The notes: a model not told the origin generated them from the sequence alone. DNA of 64,000 bases from Eulemur rufifrons (GCF_041146395.1 NC_091006.1:10980001-11044000); one strand, 5' to 3'. Shown: positions 23,563 through 41,249, counted from the first letter of the stretch. Made by a program: numbers and translations.

Positions 23563-23893
23563 TATTTTTTTTTTGAGACAGAGTCTCGCTCTGTTGCCCG
23601 GGCTAGAGTGCCGTGGCATCAGCCTAGCTCACAGCAACCTCAAACTCCTGAGCTCAAGTGATCCTCCTGCCTCAGCCTCCCAAGTAGCTGGGACTACAGG
23701 CATGCGCCACCATGCCCGGCTAATTTTTTCTGTATATTTTTAGTTGTCCAGCTAATTTCTCTCTATTTTTAGTAGAGACGGGGGAGGGTCTTGCTCTTGC
23801 TCAGGCTGGTCTCGAACTCCTGAGCTCAAACGATCCACCCGCCTCGGCCTCCCAAGTGCTAGGATTACAGGCGTGAGCCACCGTGCCCGGCCT
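23563..23893 (-). repeat. Alu, minus strand
   Basis: Reverse-complement dimer starting TTTTGAGACAGAGTCTCGCT and ending GTGCCCGGCC, with AGGTCTATTTT duplicated at both sides. Confidence 0.92.
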
Positions 23894-24340
23894 TGGAGGT
23901 CTATTTTATTTTCATCTTTACAATTCTATGCACTGAATAAATAGCCCAAACCATAGTGATGCCATGCACTAAAGCCACAGTCACTGATGAGCCCAGTTTA
24001 ACATGTTTTGTATGTGATTGTCAATCTTATAATAATCTGTGGATGTCACACTCATTTGAGGTCAGGAGGCTGATTTGTAGGGGCTGCGCAGTCCAGGGTG
24101 AGGGTGCAACAAGTCTCTGCCCCAGAGGAGCTATTGGAGAGGGTTTTCCTGTTGCAAACTATCACCCTTACATTTACGATGGGAAGGTGCTCAGCTATTA
24201 GGGGATGTTAATGATCCAAGATGACCCAAATTTCTCATCCTTGACTTACAAGCATTTAGGTTGGTTTCACCAAACTACATCTTGACATTATAAAACAAAC
24301 TACTGTATTTAAAATCTGCTACCCCCTGAGAATGGCCAAG
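23894..24340. other. Intergenic, nothing recognised
   Basis: One 81-codon ORF (23956-24201) without family resemblance. Confidence 0.35.
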
Positions 24341-24890
24341 AACATTCAGGAAAATGAAAATTAACATGGGCAGATTAACCCTACTAGTAGATAATGAAAC
24401 GGACAGTGAGGTTGCAATATCACTATAGTTTATTCATGATAAAGAAATAGGCCAACAAAACAGTGGGACAGAATACTGAACCCAGAAATAGAGCTTCATA
24501 CATCTGAGAATTTAGACTCGTCATGGTGCTATTTATTTGAAAGTGCTAGGAGAGAAAAGAGATTTTCTAAACTTAGCTGGTGCTTAGAATAGCCATTTGG
24601 GGGGAGGAAAAAGGGTCCAGTTGGATTCCACTTGAAAGAGTCAAGTTGGAAGGTATCCCCAAATACCTTCCAGATGAATCAAACATGTAAATGTAAAAAA
24701 TGAAATGAAGGAACATTTACATAAAATCAGCAGGTTTACTTATAATTTTGGAAGCAGAAGGCATTTCTAAGAAGGACTCAAAGCTCAGAAGTCACAAAAG
24801 AAAAGATGAATTAACCTGACTATACAAACATTTAAATCCAAAAAAAAAAAAAAAAAAAAAATCCACAAAGTCAAAAGACAAACAAACTGG
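24341..24890 (+). repeat. L1 ORF2 fragment, degraded
   Basis: GATAAAGAAATAGGCCAACA, GACAGAATACTGAACCCAGA and GCATTTCTAAGAAGGACTC are L1 ORF2 wording, ending in an A-rich stretch. Confidence 0.5.
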
Positions 24891-24947
24891 GGGACACATG
24901 TGACGGACTCAAGATTAATTTACTCGATTTACAAAGAGCTCACTCCT

Positions 24948-25370
<423 letters not shown>

Positions 25371-25514
25371 TTAGTTTTCAGGAAGGTACACGTAGGGTTT
25401 TTTTTTTACCCGTGATTACCCAAGGAGTAGGGAAGGGGGCGGGGGGAGACTTCAGGGTTTATTTTGGTTTCCTGCACCTTGTCAATTTCTAACCATCAAC
25501 ACTGATTGTTTTTA

Positions 25515-25890
25515 TTTAAGTGGTAAATATTCAGCCATAAAAAGGAATGAAGCACTGATACATGATATAATATGGACAAACTTCAGAAAACACTGTGCTA
25601 CGTGGAAGAAGCCAGACACAAAGGCCACAGATTGTATGGTTCCATCTATGTGAAATGTCCGCAACAGGCAAATCCATGGAGACAGAAAGCAGATTAGTGG
25701 TGACCAGGGGCTGGGGGCACGGGGGATGGGGAGTGACTGCTTAATGGGGAAGGGGTTTCTGTTTAGGGTGATGAAAACGTCTCGGAACTAGATAGAGGTG
25801 GTTGTGAATATACTAAATGCCACCAAACTGTGTACGCTTTAAAAAGGTGAACTTTATGTTGTGTGGATTTCATCTCAATTTTTCAAAAAC
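25515..25890 (+). repeat. L1M 3' end
   Basis: ATTCAGCCATAAAAAGGAAT, GGTTCCATCTATGTGAAATG, GGTGACCAGGGGCTGGG and ACTGTGTACGCTTTAAAAAG are in canonical L1 3' order. Confidence 0.75.
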
Positions 25891-26838
<948 letters not shown>

Positions 26839-27920
26839 AAATTATTTTATAAAGTGAAAAGTACTAAGGTGCACAGAGATCACATATGATCACCTTTTTA
26901 TAGATGACAAACGTTATATGGTTCCGTATAGAAGTATACGTTGCTTTCTGGAAGGAAAAACAACAAACCAACAGCTGGTTGCTCCTGAAGTGGAGAACTG
27001 AGTGCCAGAGAGGGGGGACGTTGTTATGTCGCTATCTGTAACTCTCACACTTTGGAACACGTTATTTTTTAGAATGTCAATGTGGAGACATAGTAAGACA
27101 TTTTTCATGTTCTCTGTACTTCTTTACATTAAAACAACAATATTGTACTTAAAAAAAAAAGTTAAATTACCCCAAACCACATTCACCTATATTGCTAAAT
27201 TAACCAGATTTTTCTGCAATTCTTGGAAGTGTTTCCTGCCCCATTTCTGGACAAATATTTGCACTTCTTACAAAGAGTACTTGTTTTGAAAGGTGTATCC
27301 CTGCCTATGCTGGTTAGTTAAAAAATGTTTTCGGTGTGGGTATGTGCATTGCCTGTCAAAACTCTCCCAACTATTTCTGCAAAGCACATGCCTTGTCACG
27401 CACAGTTACAATGACAAGTGAACCTTGAGCACGGCTGCTATGGAAAAGCTCCGGTCCCTGCATAATGGTTCTATAAAAACAAGTGAATGTGTAACAAATC
27501 AGGGCGTGGTCTTGTGCTATGGGGGACGCAGACCACGTGTACCCCTGTCACTCCCACAGTCAGGCTAGGCAATGTGCACAGCTATGGATAGGGTTGGTCA
27601 TTTAGCTATAAAACTCCACGCCGTCTCTTTTCCCAGCTCCTGGAGTTTAACATTCGAGAGTGCAAGATAAACTGTTGCAAATTTGTTACCATCTGAAAGT
27701 AACCCAGAAACTTTGGGAAAAAAAAAAAGCATAATGTGCAGTCGGGGCGGGAGTATGTCCCCACCAGGTGGTAAAATGCATTAGGAATCTACAATATTTC
27801 TAACAGTTTGATGCCCGCAAATACGAGATTTTCAGTTTTGATGAAGGCAGCTTTGCAAGCCAGCGGGCAAGGCAAGAATTGAGTGGCCAGACATTTCTTT
27901 GGAATGTGAGGGGATAAAAG
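26839..27920. other. Intergenic, nothing recognised
   Basis: 27425-27720 contains two short stretches reminiscent of an old L1/MER tail, but I could not assign them. No gene is supported. Confidence 0.3.
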
Positions 27921-27924
27921 CTAG

Positions 27925-28190
27925 ATGCTCCGATGTTCCTTTCACAGACATAAATTCCAGATAGATCAAAGATTTAAATGCAAACCACGAAGCCATCAAG
28001 TGCTCAAAAAAAAAAAAAAAAAAATGGTGAATTAATAAATACTCTTAGAAGTGGGGGGAATATTTTTCTAAACAGAAAATCAAAACGCAGATGCCAAGAG
28101 GGACACACTTCATACATTTGAATTTTAAAACTTGTCTGTGACCAAAAAATCAGAAAGAAAATGTTTAAAATGGAAGACTGTGAATGTATA
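27925..28190 (+). repeat. L1 ORF2 fragment
   Basis: AGATAGATCAAAGATTTAAA, CAAACCACGAAGCCATCAAG and AACTTGTCTGTGACC are degraded L1 ORF2, with an internal A run at about 28006-28024. Confidence 0.55.
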
Positions 28191-28247
28191 TGTTTGAAAT
28201 CATTCCAATAATGTGTTCTTTTTTTCCCCTCTAATTCCAAAACTTTT

Positions 28248-28272
28248 AAATTATTATTATTATTATTATTTG
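28248..28272. repeat. (TTA)n microsatellite
   Basis: About eight TTA units. Confidence 0.9.
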
Positions 28273-29045
28273 CAGGTTGTTAAATGAGCTGGTCTCACTT
28301 TCTTTTCAGCAATGTCCTGGCTCAAGTGACCCAGTGGCAGCTTTTGGACAGCTGCCTGTTCTAATCTCGGCTACCTAGATCCAGAAGGATTCAAACTGGT
28401 GTGGTGGAGGAATTTTTTTATATATATTTCTGAGCAGAATTACGAAACTCTTTTCATTTCTTATCATAAATGACAAAGTCACAAGGGAACTACCCCGAAG
28501 CCATCTATAACAGCAAACCGTTGTGTTCAAGCTTGTTACACAATCGCTTGTTGTTGTAAAGCCCTATGTCACCGAGGCTGAATAAATCCTTGGCAGATGC
28601 TCCTGTCATTTCTTGAAGCCTGAGGAATGTGCACTGTGGCAGCTGCCGGCTTGGCCAATCTCACATGCTGGGACGTGCCTGGCCCGGGATGTGCAGACAA
28701 GGCCATGAGCGTCTTAGTCGGCCACAGATTTACAAGAGTAAAATCAAGCTAAATGAAGGCTTTATGCCAGACCTGGAGAAAGGGGGGGAAAGGAAAAGAA
28801 AGAAAAAAAAGAATTACTGTGGCTGTAGCCTATAATGTGGTTTTGGCTTCTAACACATTTTATTTTTAGATTGCAGTGGTTTGCTTTTTATTTATTAAGG
28901 AGCCACTTAAGGAAGAAAAACAAGGAATGACCCAGAAGCCCACGGCGGAAATAGCCCCTGTAGACATTTTAAAATAAGATATGCAGAGTATTAGACATTT
29001 ACACAGTACAGAATTGTAAAAAGAAAGTGCCACCCACCCCACACA
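28273..29045. other. Intergenic, nothing recognised
   Basis: No repeat family or gene was identified. Confidence 0.35.
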
Positions 29046-29310
29046 TATTTTCATATATGTATGTCTGTAAAGTTTGTGTCTATGTGTATAATATATGTAT
29101 TTGTGCATATATGTGTGTAAATGTATGTATATGCTTATATGTCTATGTGTATATATGTTTATGTATATGTGTATATGTGCATTTATATGTATATATGGGG
29201 AGATATGTACACATGTATATGTGTATATATGTATTTGCATGTATGTGTCTTTATATCTGAGTATATGTCTGTGTATATCATATGTATGTGTGAATGTATA
29301 TCATATTTTA
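29046..29310. repeat. Degenerate TATG/TGTATA-rich microsatellite
   Basis: About 265 bp of alternating ATATGT, GTATAT and TGTGTA words. Reading frames across it encode only Tyr/Val/Cys/Met-rich strings and are not genes. Confidence 0.85.
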
Positions 29311-29397
29311 CACAAAAGGATCATAAGTGTTAAGACTCTGATGCACTTCGCACTTGTTTTTCTTGGAGAAAAGAAAGCCTTTTAAGGAAAATACCCA

Positions 29398-30290
<893 letters not shown>

Positions 30291-30505
30291 GGTTAAGCAG
30301 CCATCTTGGACCATTAGGTAGAAGCCACTTGTTGAGAATGTCGAACCACAGGACAGAGGGATCTGGATCCCTGATCCTCGTGGAGACACCATACCAGCTC
30401 TGAACTGTCCGCCTTGTGAATGTTTAATTTTCGAGGCAGAAATAAATTTCTCTCTTTTTAAAATCTCCTCTCATTTGAGGTTTCTGTCACCAACAGCCAA
30501 ACTAA

Positions 30506-30729
<224 letters not shown>

Positions 30730-31415
30730 TATCAGGGCTGGCTGCTATGAGAACTTGGGCTTCTGCTCTGCAGGTGAAGCTCCTGGCACATTCTAAGTTC
30801 ACATTCCAAAATTCTCATTTTTCTGAAGAATTGAGGCCATTTCTCTCTGGTCTTAATGTTGAGAGTCCGCATTGTCCCCTCCTGCAATCCTGTCCTGGCA
30901 CCTCCATCAACTGACCGTGTGATGCTCCATGTCACCCATGGCTTTCTGGGCCTTGTTTACCTTCTGGAAGTGAATCAGTAAAGAACATTTCTGACTGCAA
31001 GTAACAGAAAACCATGATATAAACAAATAGGTAGTTATTTTTCTCACATAATGAAAAATCTAGAAGAAGGTTTCAGGTTTGTTTCAATGACATCTAATGT
31101 CCCAGGTTCCTTCTGTCTCTCTGCCTCACCATCCTTAGCATGTTGACTTTCATGTCTATTGCCTCATGACCACAAAATGACTGCCCCAGCTCTGGCTATC
31201 ACACCCGCATTCAAGGAAGAAAGAACGCAGAAGCCCCTTCTGGACCTCGTTACCAGGGACACAAAAGGTGTCCGCCTCCCATATGACTTCTGCTTTCATC
31301 TTGGCCATCATGGTGTGACATAACTGTGACTCGTAGTAAAGAATGCTGAGAAAATGAGTCCCTGGCTTGCAGCCTCTAAAGTAGGAGGGTAGTGAAGAAG
31401 GGAGTTGGGAATGAC
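30730..31415. repeat. Ancient repeat of unassigned family
   Basis: 30975-31310 (GACTGCAAGTAACAGAAAAC, GTTATTTTTCTCACATAATG, then GACTGCCCCAGCTCTGGC) is an old interspersed element with wording related to 41250-41560. The rest was not recognised. Confidence 0.35.
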
Positions 31416-31420
31416 GATTG

Positions 31421-31436
31421 GGTTACCATGGTAACC
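31421..31436. promoter_or_regulatory. Perfect palindromic RFX X-box
   Basis: GGTTACCATGGTAACC is identical to its own reverse complement and matches GTNRCC(N2)RGYAAC in both halves. It is not in a CpG-rich block and no gene starts next to it. Confidence 0.6.
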
Positions 31437-31699
31437 ACTGGAGTTCAGTGTCATGAATGAGACGAGGAGGGGAAAAATCTGAGACAAGGAGGAGACAGAA
31501 GGAGGGTCCCTCTCCCTGGGGTATGGGATTTGAGCCTCGGAGGCACCTCGTGGTAAACTGTGACCCTGGAATCTTGTGTGACAAGGGGAAAATGACAGCA
31601 ACACTAATGACAACAGTAGCAATTAGCATCCAGCATCTGTGCCGGGCACCTGCTCTACCAACACAAACCCGCTTATTGTTCCAACGAAGCCTGTAATGA

Positions 31700-31965
31700 T
31701 TCCCTGCGACTATGCCCTCACTGGGCTCACAGCGTCTCTCTTGTCCCCACAGTGTGTTCCCCACTCGGCAGCCAGAGGAAATCTGTTAAAATGGAAGTCG
31801 GGGTCTGTCCCTCCTTGGCTCAGAGCCTTCCCACAGCTCCTGCCCACTGGGAATAAAAGCTGAAGTCTTCACTGTGGTCCACAAGACCCCAGACACCTCC
31901 AGCACGCAGAACAATGCCCAGAGCATAGTAGATGCTCAGTAAATATTTGTTGGATAAACAAATGG
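31700..31965 (+). repeat. L2 LINE fragment
   Basis: GTGTTCCCCACTCGGCAGCC, AGAGGAAATCTGTTAAAATG and GATGCTCAGTAAATATTTG follow L2 order, including the conserved tail. Confidence 0.65.
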
Positions 31966-32009
31966 TTTGTCTCTTCTCTGAAGATAAATAAAGCTAATGT
32001 TTGTCCAGC

Positions 32010-32148
32010 ACTTGCTGCGTGCCAGCCACCCGCCCCAGCGCTTTCAGTGTACCCACGAGACAAACCCTCAGTGCCACCCTGAGAGGATGCACGACCATCC
32101 CAATGTATAGATGGAGAAACTGAGGCCCAGGGAGATGAAGAAACTTGC
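32010..32148 (-). repeat. MIR, minus strand
   Basis: CCCTGAGAGGATGCACGACC and ATAGATGGAGAAACTGAGGC are reverse MIR wording. Confidence 0.65.
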
Positions 32149-32525
32149 TGCGTCAAGTTTTTGCTGCTGTTACAAAGGACCGCAAATGTAGTGGCCTAAA
32201 GCAACACAGATGTGTTGTCCGACAAGTCTGGAGGTTACAAGTGGAAATGGGTCAGCAGGGCCGTGGTCCTTCCGGAAGCATCACTCCGAACTCTGCTCCC
32301 ATCGGCCCAGTTCCTTCTCTGCCTCCCTCTTTTCTTTATAAGGACTCTGTGATGACACTGGGCCCACCCGGATCATCTAGGATCCCCTCCCCATCATAAG
32401 ATCCCTAACTTCATGACATCCGCAAAGTCCCTTGTGCCACTGGAGGTCGCGTATTTGCAGGTTCTGGGAATGGGGACATGGTTGTCCTTGGGGGGTATTA
32501 TTCAGCCTCCAGATAACGTGGTGGG
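32149..32525 (+). repeat. Ancient interspersed repeat (family shared with 1530 and 3355)
   Basis: CTGCTGTTACAAAGGACCGC, GACAAGTCTGGAGGTTACAA, TATAAGGACTCTGTGATGAC and TTGCAGGTTCTGGGAATGGG. It is the longest of the three copies. Confidence 0.55.
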
Positions 32526-33215
32526 AGGTGGCTCACGATGACAGGCCCTGCTTGCTCTGGTGCCCAAAGCTAAAGTCCTAGGCAGCTTCAGAGGCCCTGA
32601 AAGGTCTGGGCGCTGCTTCCCCGCCAGCCCCCCAACTCCCCACCCCTGCCTCTGGGCTCCAGTTCCTGGAATGTTAACTCGTTTCCTTTGGCCGTGGCCT
32701 GTGAACACCCTTCCAGGGCCTTCCCTCCCGCTCGGCCTGATTTGGCTGTGCTAGCTCCCAGCGCTTAGCTCGCAGGGCCCCAGGTGGCCAGCTGGAAGGA
32801 CAGACAGGCCACCCAGCGCCAGATTCCAGGCCCGCATGAGCACCGAGGAACCAGGGCGCCTCTGGATTTGCAGATGGACCCTGGACTGGGGAAGGGGCCA
32901 CGCGTCTCCCTTCCTGCCCCGCCTCCCTCCCGTGCACAAGCCTTTCCCTGCCACGAAGCAGGAGGAAACCCAGCCAGCCGGCTTCCCGGATTTCACTGGA
33001 AACCCAGCACCGCAAACCTCAAACGCGGGGCCCTCCTTTTTTTCTAATAAGTTTTCCTCTCCAAGACGGAGGCTTTTGACTCTCCTCGCTCCTCGAGCCT
33101 CCACGTGCTCCCACCCAGACCAAATCCTCACCGGCTGATCTTGCCTCTAAAAATCAAGTGCATCCGCACAATAAAATGTCATTTATCGCGCACACAGCAC
33201 AGAGCAGTATTAGAA
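32526..33215. other. GC-richer intergenic, nothing recognised
   Basis: Overlapping frames of 64-126 codons on both strands with Pro/Arg-rich composition and no family resemblance. There is no promoter-like CpG density comparable with the gene promoters. Confidence 0.35.
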
Positions 33216-33219
33216 AGTC

Positions 33220-33465
33220 TCAGAGTGTCAGTTCTGCAGCCCAACTGCCTGACTTTAAACCGTCCTGCTTCCGACTGGCTGTGTGACCTTAGGGAAGGCG
33301 CTTCCCCTCTCTGTGCCTCCGTTTCCTCATCTGTAAAATGGGGGTGAAAATATAACAGTAGCTACCTCAGGGGATTGTTGTGCAAATAAAATGAGTTAAT
33401 ATTTGCCAAGAGTTTAGAACAGGGTCTGGCATGTCGTAAGTGCCATATACATTTTTGTTGAATAA
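33220..33465 (+). repeat. MIR SINE
   Basis: GGCTGTGTGACCTTAGGGAA, CCGTTTCCTCATCTGTAAAA, TGGGGGTGAAAATATAACAG and CAGGGTCTGGCATGTCGTAA: a near-complete MIR core and tail. Confidence 0.88.
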
Positions 33466-33955
33466 TGAAATACAAATATTTATAAATATAAACATTCTTT
33501 AGCTTCCTACCATGAAATCTGCACTTTGATAAGAATATTGAAGAATTTTCAGACATATTAAAAACCATGAAAGTCTTTGCACCGTCTTTGGGTGACATAC
33601 CCTAACCTGAACTTTTCCGGAAGCCCTATTTGATTTTACTATGCTGTTGAACATAATATATAAGGCTTTTCAGAATGCACGTCGACCCCCATACTATGAT
33701 TGCTAATTTTATGTTCATTGCAGTGGGGATGTCTAGGAAGACTAGGAGAGTCAGAAAGCCACCCCTCAAAAAATAGCTCCCAATGTAGTAACTCCCTCGA
33801 GCCTGAGAACAAGGGGTAATGTCCTTCATGGCAAAGCACCCTTGGCTACAATCACGAGAGTTTCAAGGACGGACAGAGGCTCCAGGCCCTGCACCAGAAA
33901 GCGGAAACTTCGAGTGCTGGGCCCAGATTCAAGAAGCATGACTCGTGTCATTATA
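33466..33955. other. Intergenic, nothing recognised
   Basis: Short ORFs only. No repeat was assigned. Confidence 0.35.
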
Positions 33956-33959
33956 TAGA

Positions 33960-36225
<2,266 letters not shown>

Positions 36226-36229
36226 GCAA

Positions 36230-36970
36230 ACTCCTATGATGCCCCCGGCCTCGATTACCTCAATGACTTGCAAGATCTGGCCACCATCTCTTCCCTCCTG
36301 CCATCTGCTTTTTCTCCCAATTTCCTCTCAACTCTCCCTTGTTTCCTCTGCCCCAGTTACACTGGTCTCTGCTATTCCTCAATTATACCAGGGGGGCTGT
36401 GGCCTCGGGGCCTTTGCACTAGCTGTTCCTTCTGCTGGGAATGCTGTTTCCTCAAATATTCACATGGTCATTCTCTTCCCTCCTTTGCGTCTTTGCTCAA
36501 CCATCCCCCCCATGAAGACTTGGCACACTGTAAAGATTATAACACCCTCTCCCCCATAAGCACTCATTATCACCACGTGACATATTATATACATCTTCTT
36601 TAACTATCCCTGGTCTGCCTGCCCAGTAGAATGTCAGCTCTCAGAGATCAAGGAATTTTGTCTATCTCATTCATTGCTGTAGCCACAGTGCCTGGAATCA
36701 AACTAACAAGTAATTTGATCATGACATACGGTGCAGATAATATACTCATTCCCTCCATTTGTAAAAGTTTCTTACTCCTCAGCAAAAAAAATGGAAACCC
36801 CAATTTTTAAAAAATGGGTAAAAGATATGAACAGAAAGTTCACAGAAAAAATGAAACTAAATATTAAAATCTCACTAGCTATAATAGTCCCCGATAAGTG
36901 ACTTAACTGACCATAAAATATAGGAGCTGCTCAATTATGTTTGTTGAATGAATGAATGAATGATTGAATC
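36230..36970 (+). repeat. L2 LINE 3' end with an L1 piece inserted
   Basis: L2 wording: GGGCCTTTGCACTAGCTG, AGTAGAATGTCAGCTCTCAG and, at the far side, TGTTTGTTGAATGAATGAAT. An L1-like segment (AATGGGTAAAAGATATGAAC) lies at about 36760-36890 between them. The 204-codon ORF is repeat-derived. Confidence 0.65.
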
Positions 36971-36984
36971 AATAAAACTATATC

Positions 36985-37080
36985 TAACTCGTGGACTGTT
37001 GTAAAAATTCGATGACTTAGTGCACATAGCAGACTTAGAATGTTGTCTGGCAGATAGTGTGCCCTACGTAAATGTTAGTG
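36985..37080 (+). repeat. MIR fragment
   Basis: GTGGACTGTTGTAAAAATTC and GTTGTCTGGCAGATAGTGTG. Confidence 0.5.
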
Positions 37081-37149
37081 CTTATTATTTTAAAATATTA
37101 ATTATTATTTAATGTTATTTATTTAATATTATTGTTGTGGTTATTATAG

Positions 37150-37530
37150 GCATCCATCGAAATTTCTCTCAAATGTCACCTCTTCCAGGAAGCCTTCCCA
37201 GGTGAGGCCAGACAGGATTAGCTGCTCAGGACTCCCCAAAGCACTGTATGCAGTTCTCTCTTTAAACTCTGGCAAAACATGTCCAGGAAAACCAAGTCCA
37301 CCTAGTATATTCTACAGTCTACACCCCACACCAGGGGTGAGAACACAACTTGGTGGTAATTATAGGGCTTCTCTCCCTGACTGCACACAGGCTGAGCCCG
37401 CCTGGCATGAACACTAGGCTGGCTCCCAGAAGCAGAGCCTGTCTCTCTCAAGCATGCCCAGCACATTGCCCCAGGCCTGGAACAAGGAGACCTCTCAGTA
37501 AATACTGGTGGCTTGAACAAGTGAGCCATT
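37150..37530 (+). repeat. L2 LINE fragment
   Basis: CTCAAATGTCACCTCTTCC, AGGAAGCCTTCCCAGGTGAG and ACCTCTCAGTAAATACTGG. Confidence 0.6.
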
Positions 37531-37835
37531 CTGTGGCCTGCCTCTCCCTACGGAATGTGCGTAAACCCAGGGATACCCAGTGGAGCGCCAAGGGTTCATA
37601 AATCCACAGCAGATATTTTGCATTGCCAATTCTACTTCACCTTTGGAAGGAAAACACATCTCATCTTCGTATTATAATGGATAGTGCTATCGTAGGGTGT
37701 CGAATATGAATTTTTAATGACGAAAATTAGACATCAAAGAAATCTCTGTTGAAGAGCTGGTTCCTCAAACCCCTAAATGAGAGGGCACATCTTCCTGCTC
37801 TACTCTGTACTGGAAAGCTTGAAAAGAAATACGTG

Positions 37836-38222
37836 GGCCGGGCACAGTGGCTCTAGCCTGTAATCCTAGCACCTGGGAGGCCGAGGCAGGTGGATTGTTT
37901 AAGCTCAGGAGTTCGAGACCAGCCTGAGCAAGAGCGAGACCCGTCTCTACAAAAAAAAAAAAAAAAAGAAAGAAAAAGAAAGAAAGAAAGAAATTAGCTG
38001 GACATCTAAAAATATATATATAGCAAAAATTAGCCGGGCATGGTGGCACATGCCCGTAGTCTCAGCTACTTGGGAGGCTGAGGCAGAAGGATTGCTCGAG
38101 CCCAGGAGTTTGAGGTTGCTGTGAGCTAGGCTGATGTCACAGCACTCTACACTCTAGCCTGGGCAACAGAGTTGGGACTCTGTCTCAAAAAAAAAAAAAG
38201 AAAGAAAGAAAAGAAAAGAAAA
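37836..38222 (+). repeat. Alu with GAAA-rich linker and tail
   Basis: Dimer whose linker and tail have expanded into AAAG repeats (about 37950-37990 and 38195-38222). Confidence 0.9.
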
Positions 38223-39135
38223 GTAATACATGATCAGTCCAACTCTGTTGTTTTATAAAGGAAAAGTCATGGTTGCTCAGAATTGGTCAGTGCTCACCAT
38301 GGAAGCCAGTCCAATGTGAGCCACGTGGGATAAGGAGCTTGTATGGGATTGGAATTTAGGCCATCGTGGGCAAAGTTGGGGAGATGAGGATCAGGAAAGG
38401 GATGGTGGGGACATCAAAGAAAAGTTACTAACCAGAAAAAAGCACCAGAGTTGCTGGAGGAGAGGTATACACAAGGTCATTGTTGTTTCCATAACTAGTA
38501 TTGGGTTTAAGTCTCTGTAGGTCAGCTGGCTGGGCAGTTTGGAAGCTGGACTAGAATAGCAAGGACAAACTGGAACCTACAAGAACAATCTGGAACCCAT
38601 GTGGCCACATGGGAACCCCAGGTGTCTCTTACCACCTCTGACCTCAATTCCATGCTTGACTGACTTGCAGGAGAAGCTGGTGCCCGTCCCGCACAGAGCT
38701 GCCCAGGCCCCTGGCCCCAAGTTCACAGAAGTCTGGCTTTGTTATTCACTAGCTGTGTGGCTCTAGGTAAGTGAATTAACCTCTCTGATTTTCAGTTTTC
38801 TTAACTATAAAATAGGAGACTTTCATACTACCCATGTCATCAGGTTGTTGTGAAATTGCGGAGTCATTGTGTACATAGGCTAAAGAAAGGAAGAAGAGTC
38901 ACAAGGGAGTGAAGTGCGATGGGCAATGGGGTCTAGAATGTGAGACCTGAGAGGGAAGGGAAATAAGAGACAGAGGGTGTCTGGGGGGCATCCCTGCTAA
39001 ACTGGGGCATCGCTTGGCTGAGAGGGAACCCTCACACAAAAATGAAGCTTCTATGTGCTGTGCAACATTCGTAACTCCACAGCTATTGGTGTTTGAACTC
39101 CTTTATGGAAAATTACTCAAAAATGTCAAAGGATG
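38223..39135. repeat. Intergenic with one MIR (about 38725-38880)
   Basis: MIR wording GTTATTCACTAGCTGTGTGG, CTCTGATTTTCAGTTTTC. Nothing else was recognised. Confidence 0.55.
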
Positions 39136-39470
<335 letters not shown>

Positions 39471-39489
39471 AATGTCAAAGGATGAATTA

Positions 39490-40435
39490 ATAGAAAAAGT
39501 CACTGACACAGTTAATGATGCCCACCGGGCATTTCAAACTCGAAAACCCACAGAGACAAGGAGGTTAACATAGAGGCACAAATTGAGCTGAGTGTAGGAC
39601 AATAGGGACTGGTGGGGTCTGTGGAAAACCAGAGAGTAGGTGCCCTATCTCTAGGAAGGCAGAAGTTTCTCAGCCCCAACAGATTTTAACCAGGCGGCAA
39701 CGGGGATCCATTTTGACACATTCTCTCATTTTTTAAGAGAAGCCAGAACTCTGTATTTTCTTTGAATTTTTAATTTAAAAAGTTGGCTATGGATTCAAAT
39801 TTTTGAAAAGTAGAGTTGAACAAATAAGATGAATCTAAAGCCCAGTTTTCAATGTTTCGGCTTCTATTAATAGTTTGTGGCCTCTGATTTAAACATTTTC
39901 CTCCAACTAACAATGGATTTTCCCCGAGGCATTATCCAAGGTCATTGTGACACTCCCTACTCTTCCTCAGACACTGCCCACAGGCTCACTGACATACACT
40001 TGCCATTCAGTGCTGGCACTCATGGATGGGTGGGGTGCCATTGTGAGGTGCTGGGTGTAACGTCCCATAGAGAGGTCACATCTGCAGTTCAGGCTGACGC
40101 TCAGTTAGTAGATGGATTCTTCATATCCTGGGTCCCTCCAGATCCCCATCAGACCTGCCCTCAGATCTAGCGGTCCACCTGCCCAGTGTGCTCCCAGGAT
40201 AACCCAGAGGAGGAGATACTTTGAGAGCTGGAGAAATGCCTTTGAAATTTGAGAGAGAGAAGTTCCTCAATAGATACTAGACCAACACTATGCTGCCCCT
40301 GTTGTAAAAATAATCAGCTTATGACTATGACAATTATCAGATGTGAAAGAGACAAAAGAAAATGTGTATGTGGTAAGTACTCTTGAGTCTTTCTATGTTA
40401 GTTAAGCTGTATTTTGGGATGCAACTTACGGAAAA
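39490..40435. other. Intergenic, nothing recognised
   Basis: A 97-codon ORF (39877-40170) has no recognisable family. Confidence 0.3.
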
Positions 40436-40439
40436 TCAA

Positions 40440-41110
40440 AATCAGATCAGCTTAAAACAATCAAGGTACTATCTAGAATATATAAAGAACTCCAAATCAA
40501 TAAGAAAAAGATGACAGCCCAATAGAAAAATAAGTGAAAGACTTTAACAGACTCTTCACAAAATAGGATATTCAAATGGCCAATAAGCATCTGAAAAAAG
40601 TTCTCAATTTCATTGGTTATTAGGAATCTTCAAATTAAAAACACAATGAGATTCCACGCAGGAGACACACAATGAGATATATACCAGAATATCCGGAAAA
40701 GTCTGACAATACCTAGTGTTGACGAGAATGTGGAGGAACTGGAACTCTCATACACTGCTTGGTGGAAGTGTAAAATGGTACAGCCACTCTGGGAAACTTG
40801 CAGTATCTGCTAAGGCTGAACATTTGCTTAGGCTTAAAACCAACAGATGTGTACACTTACTTGTTCACTAAGAAACACAGAACACATAATATGTAATTCC
40901 ATTTCCATATTACATAATACAAAACAGACAAAACTAATCTATGCTGTTGAAAGTCAGGTTAGTAGCTACACTTGAGAGGATATAGTGACTTGGAGAAAGC
41001 ACAGGATGTTTCTGGGATGCTGGTGATGTCTATTGATTTGGGTGCTGTTTACACAATGTGTTCAGTTAATGGATTTTCATTTACAATTTGTGCATTGAAA
41101 TACAACAGTT
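40440..41110 (+). repeat. L1 ORF2 end and 3' UTR, degraded
   Basis: TATAAAGAACTCCAAATCAA, GGCCAATAAGCATCTGAAAA, ACTGCTTGGTGGAAGTGTAA and GCCACTCTGGGAAACTTG in L1 order. Confidence 0.75.
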
Positions 41111-41249
41111 TTTAAAAAGTAAAGTGTCAGAGGATGTAGATTTCAGGTATGGTTTGATCCTGAGGCATATGATGTCATCCCAACTGTGGCTTGGGTTTCT
41201 CATTATTATCTCAGTTCTGCCTTTCTCTGGATGCAAAATTCATCCTCAA

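Noticed and set aside
29027..29385. Several ORFs rich in Tyr, Val, Cys and Met
   Set aside because: Translation of a TATG/TGTA microsatellite.
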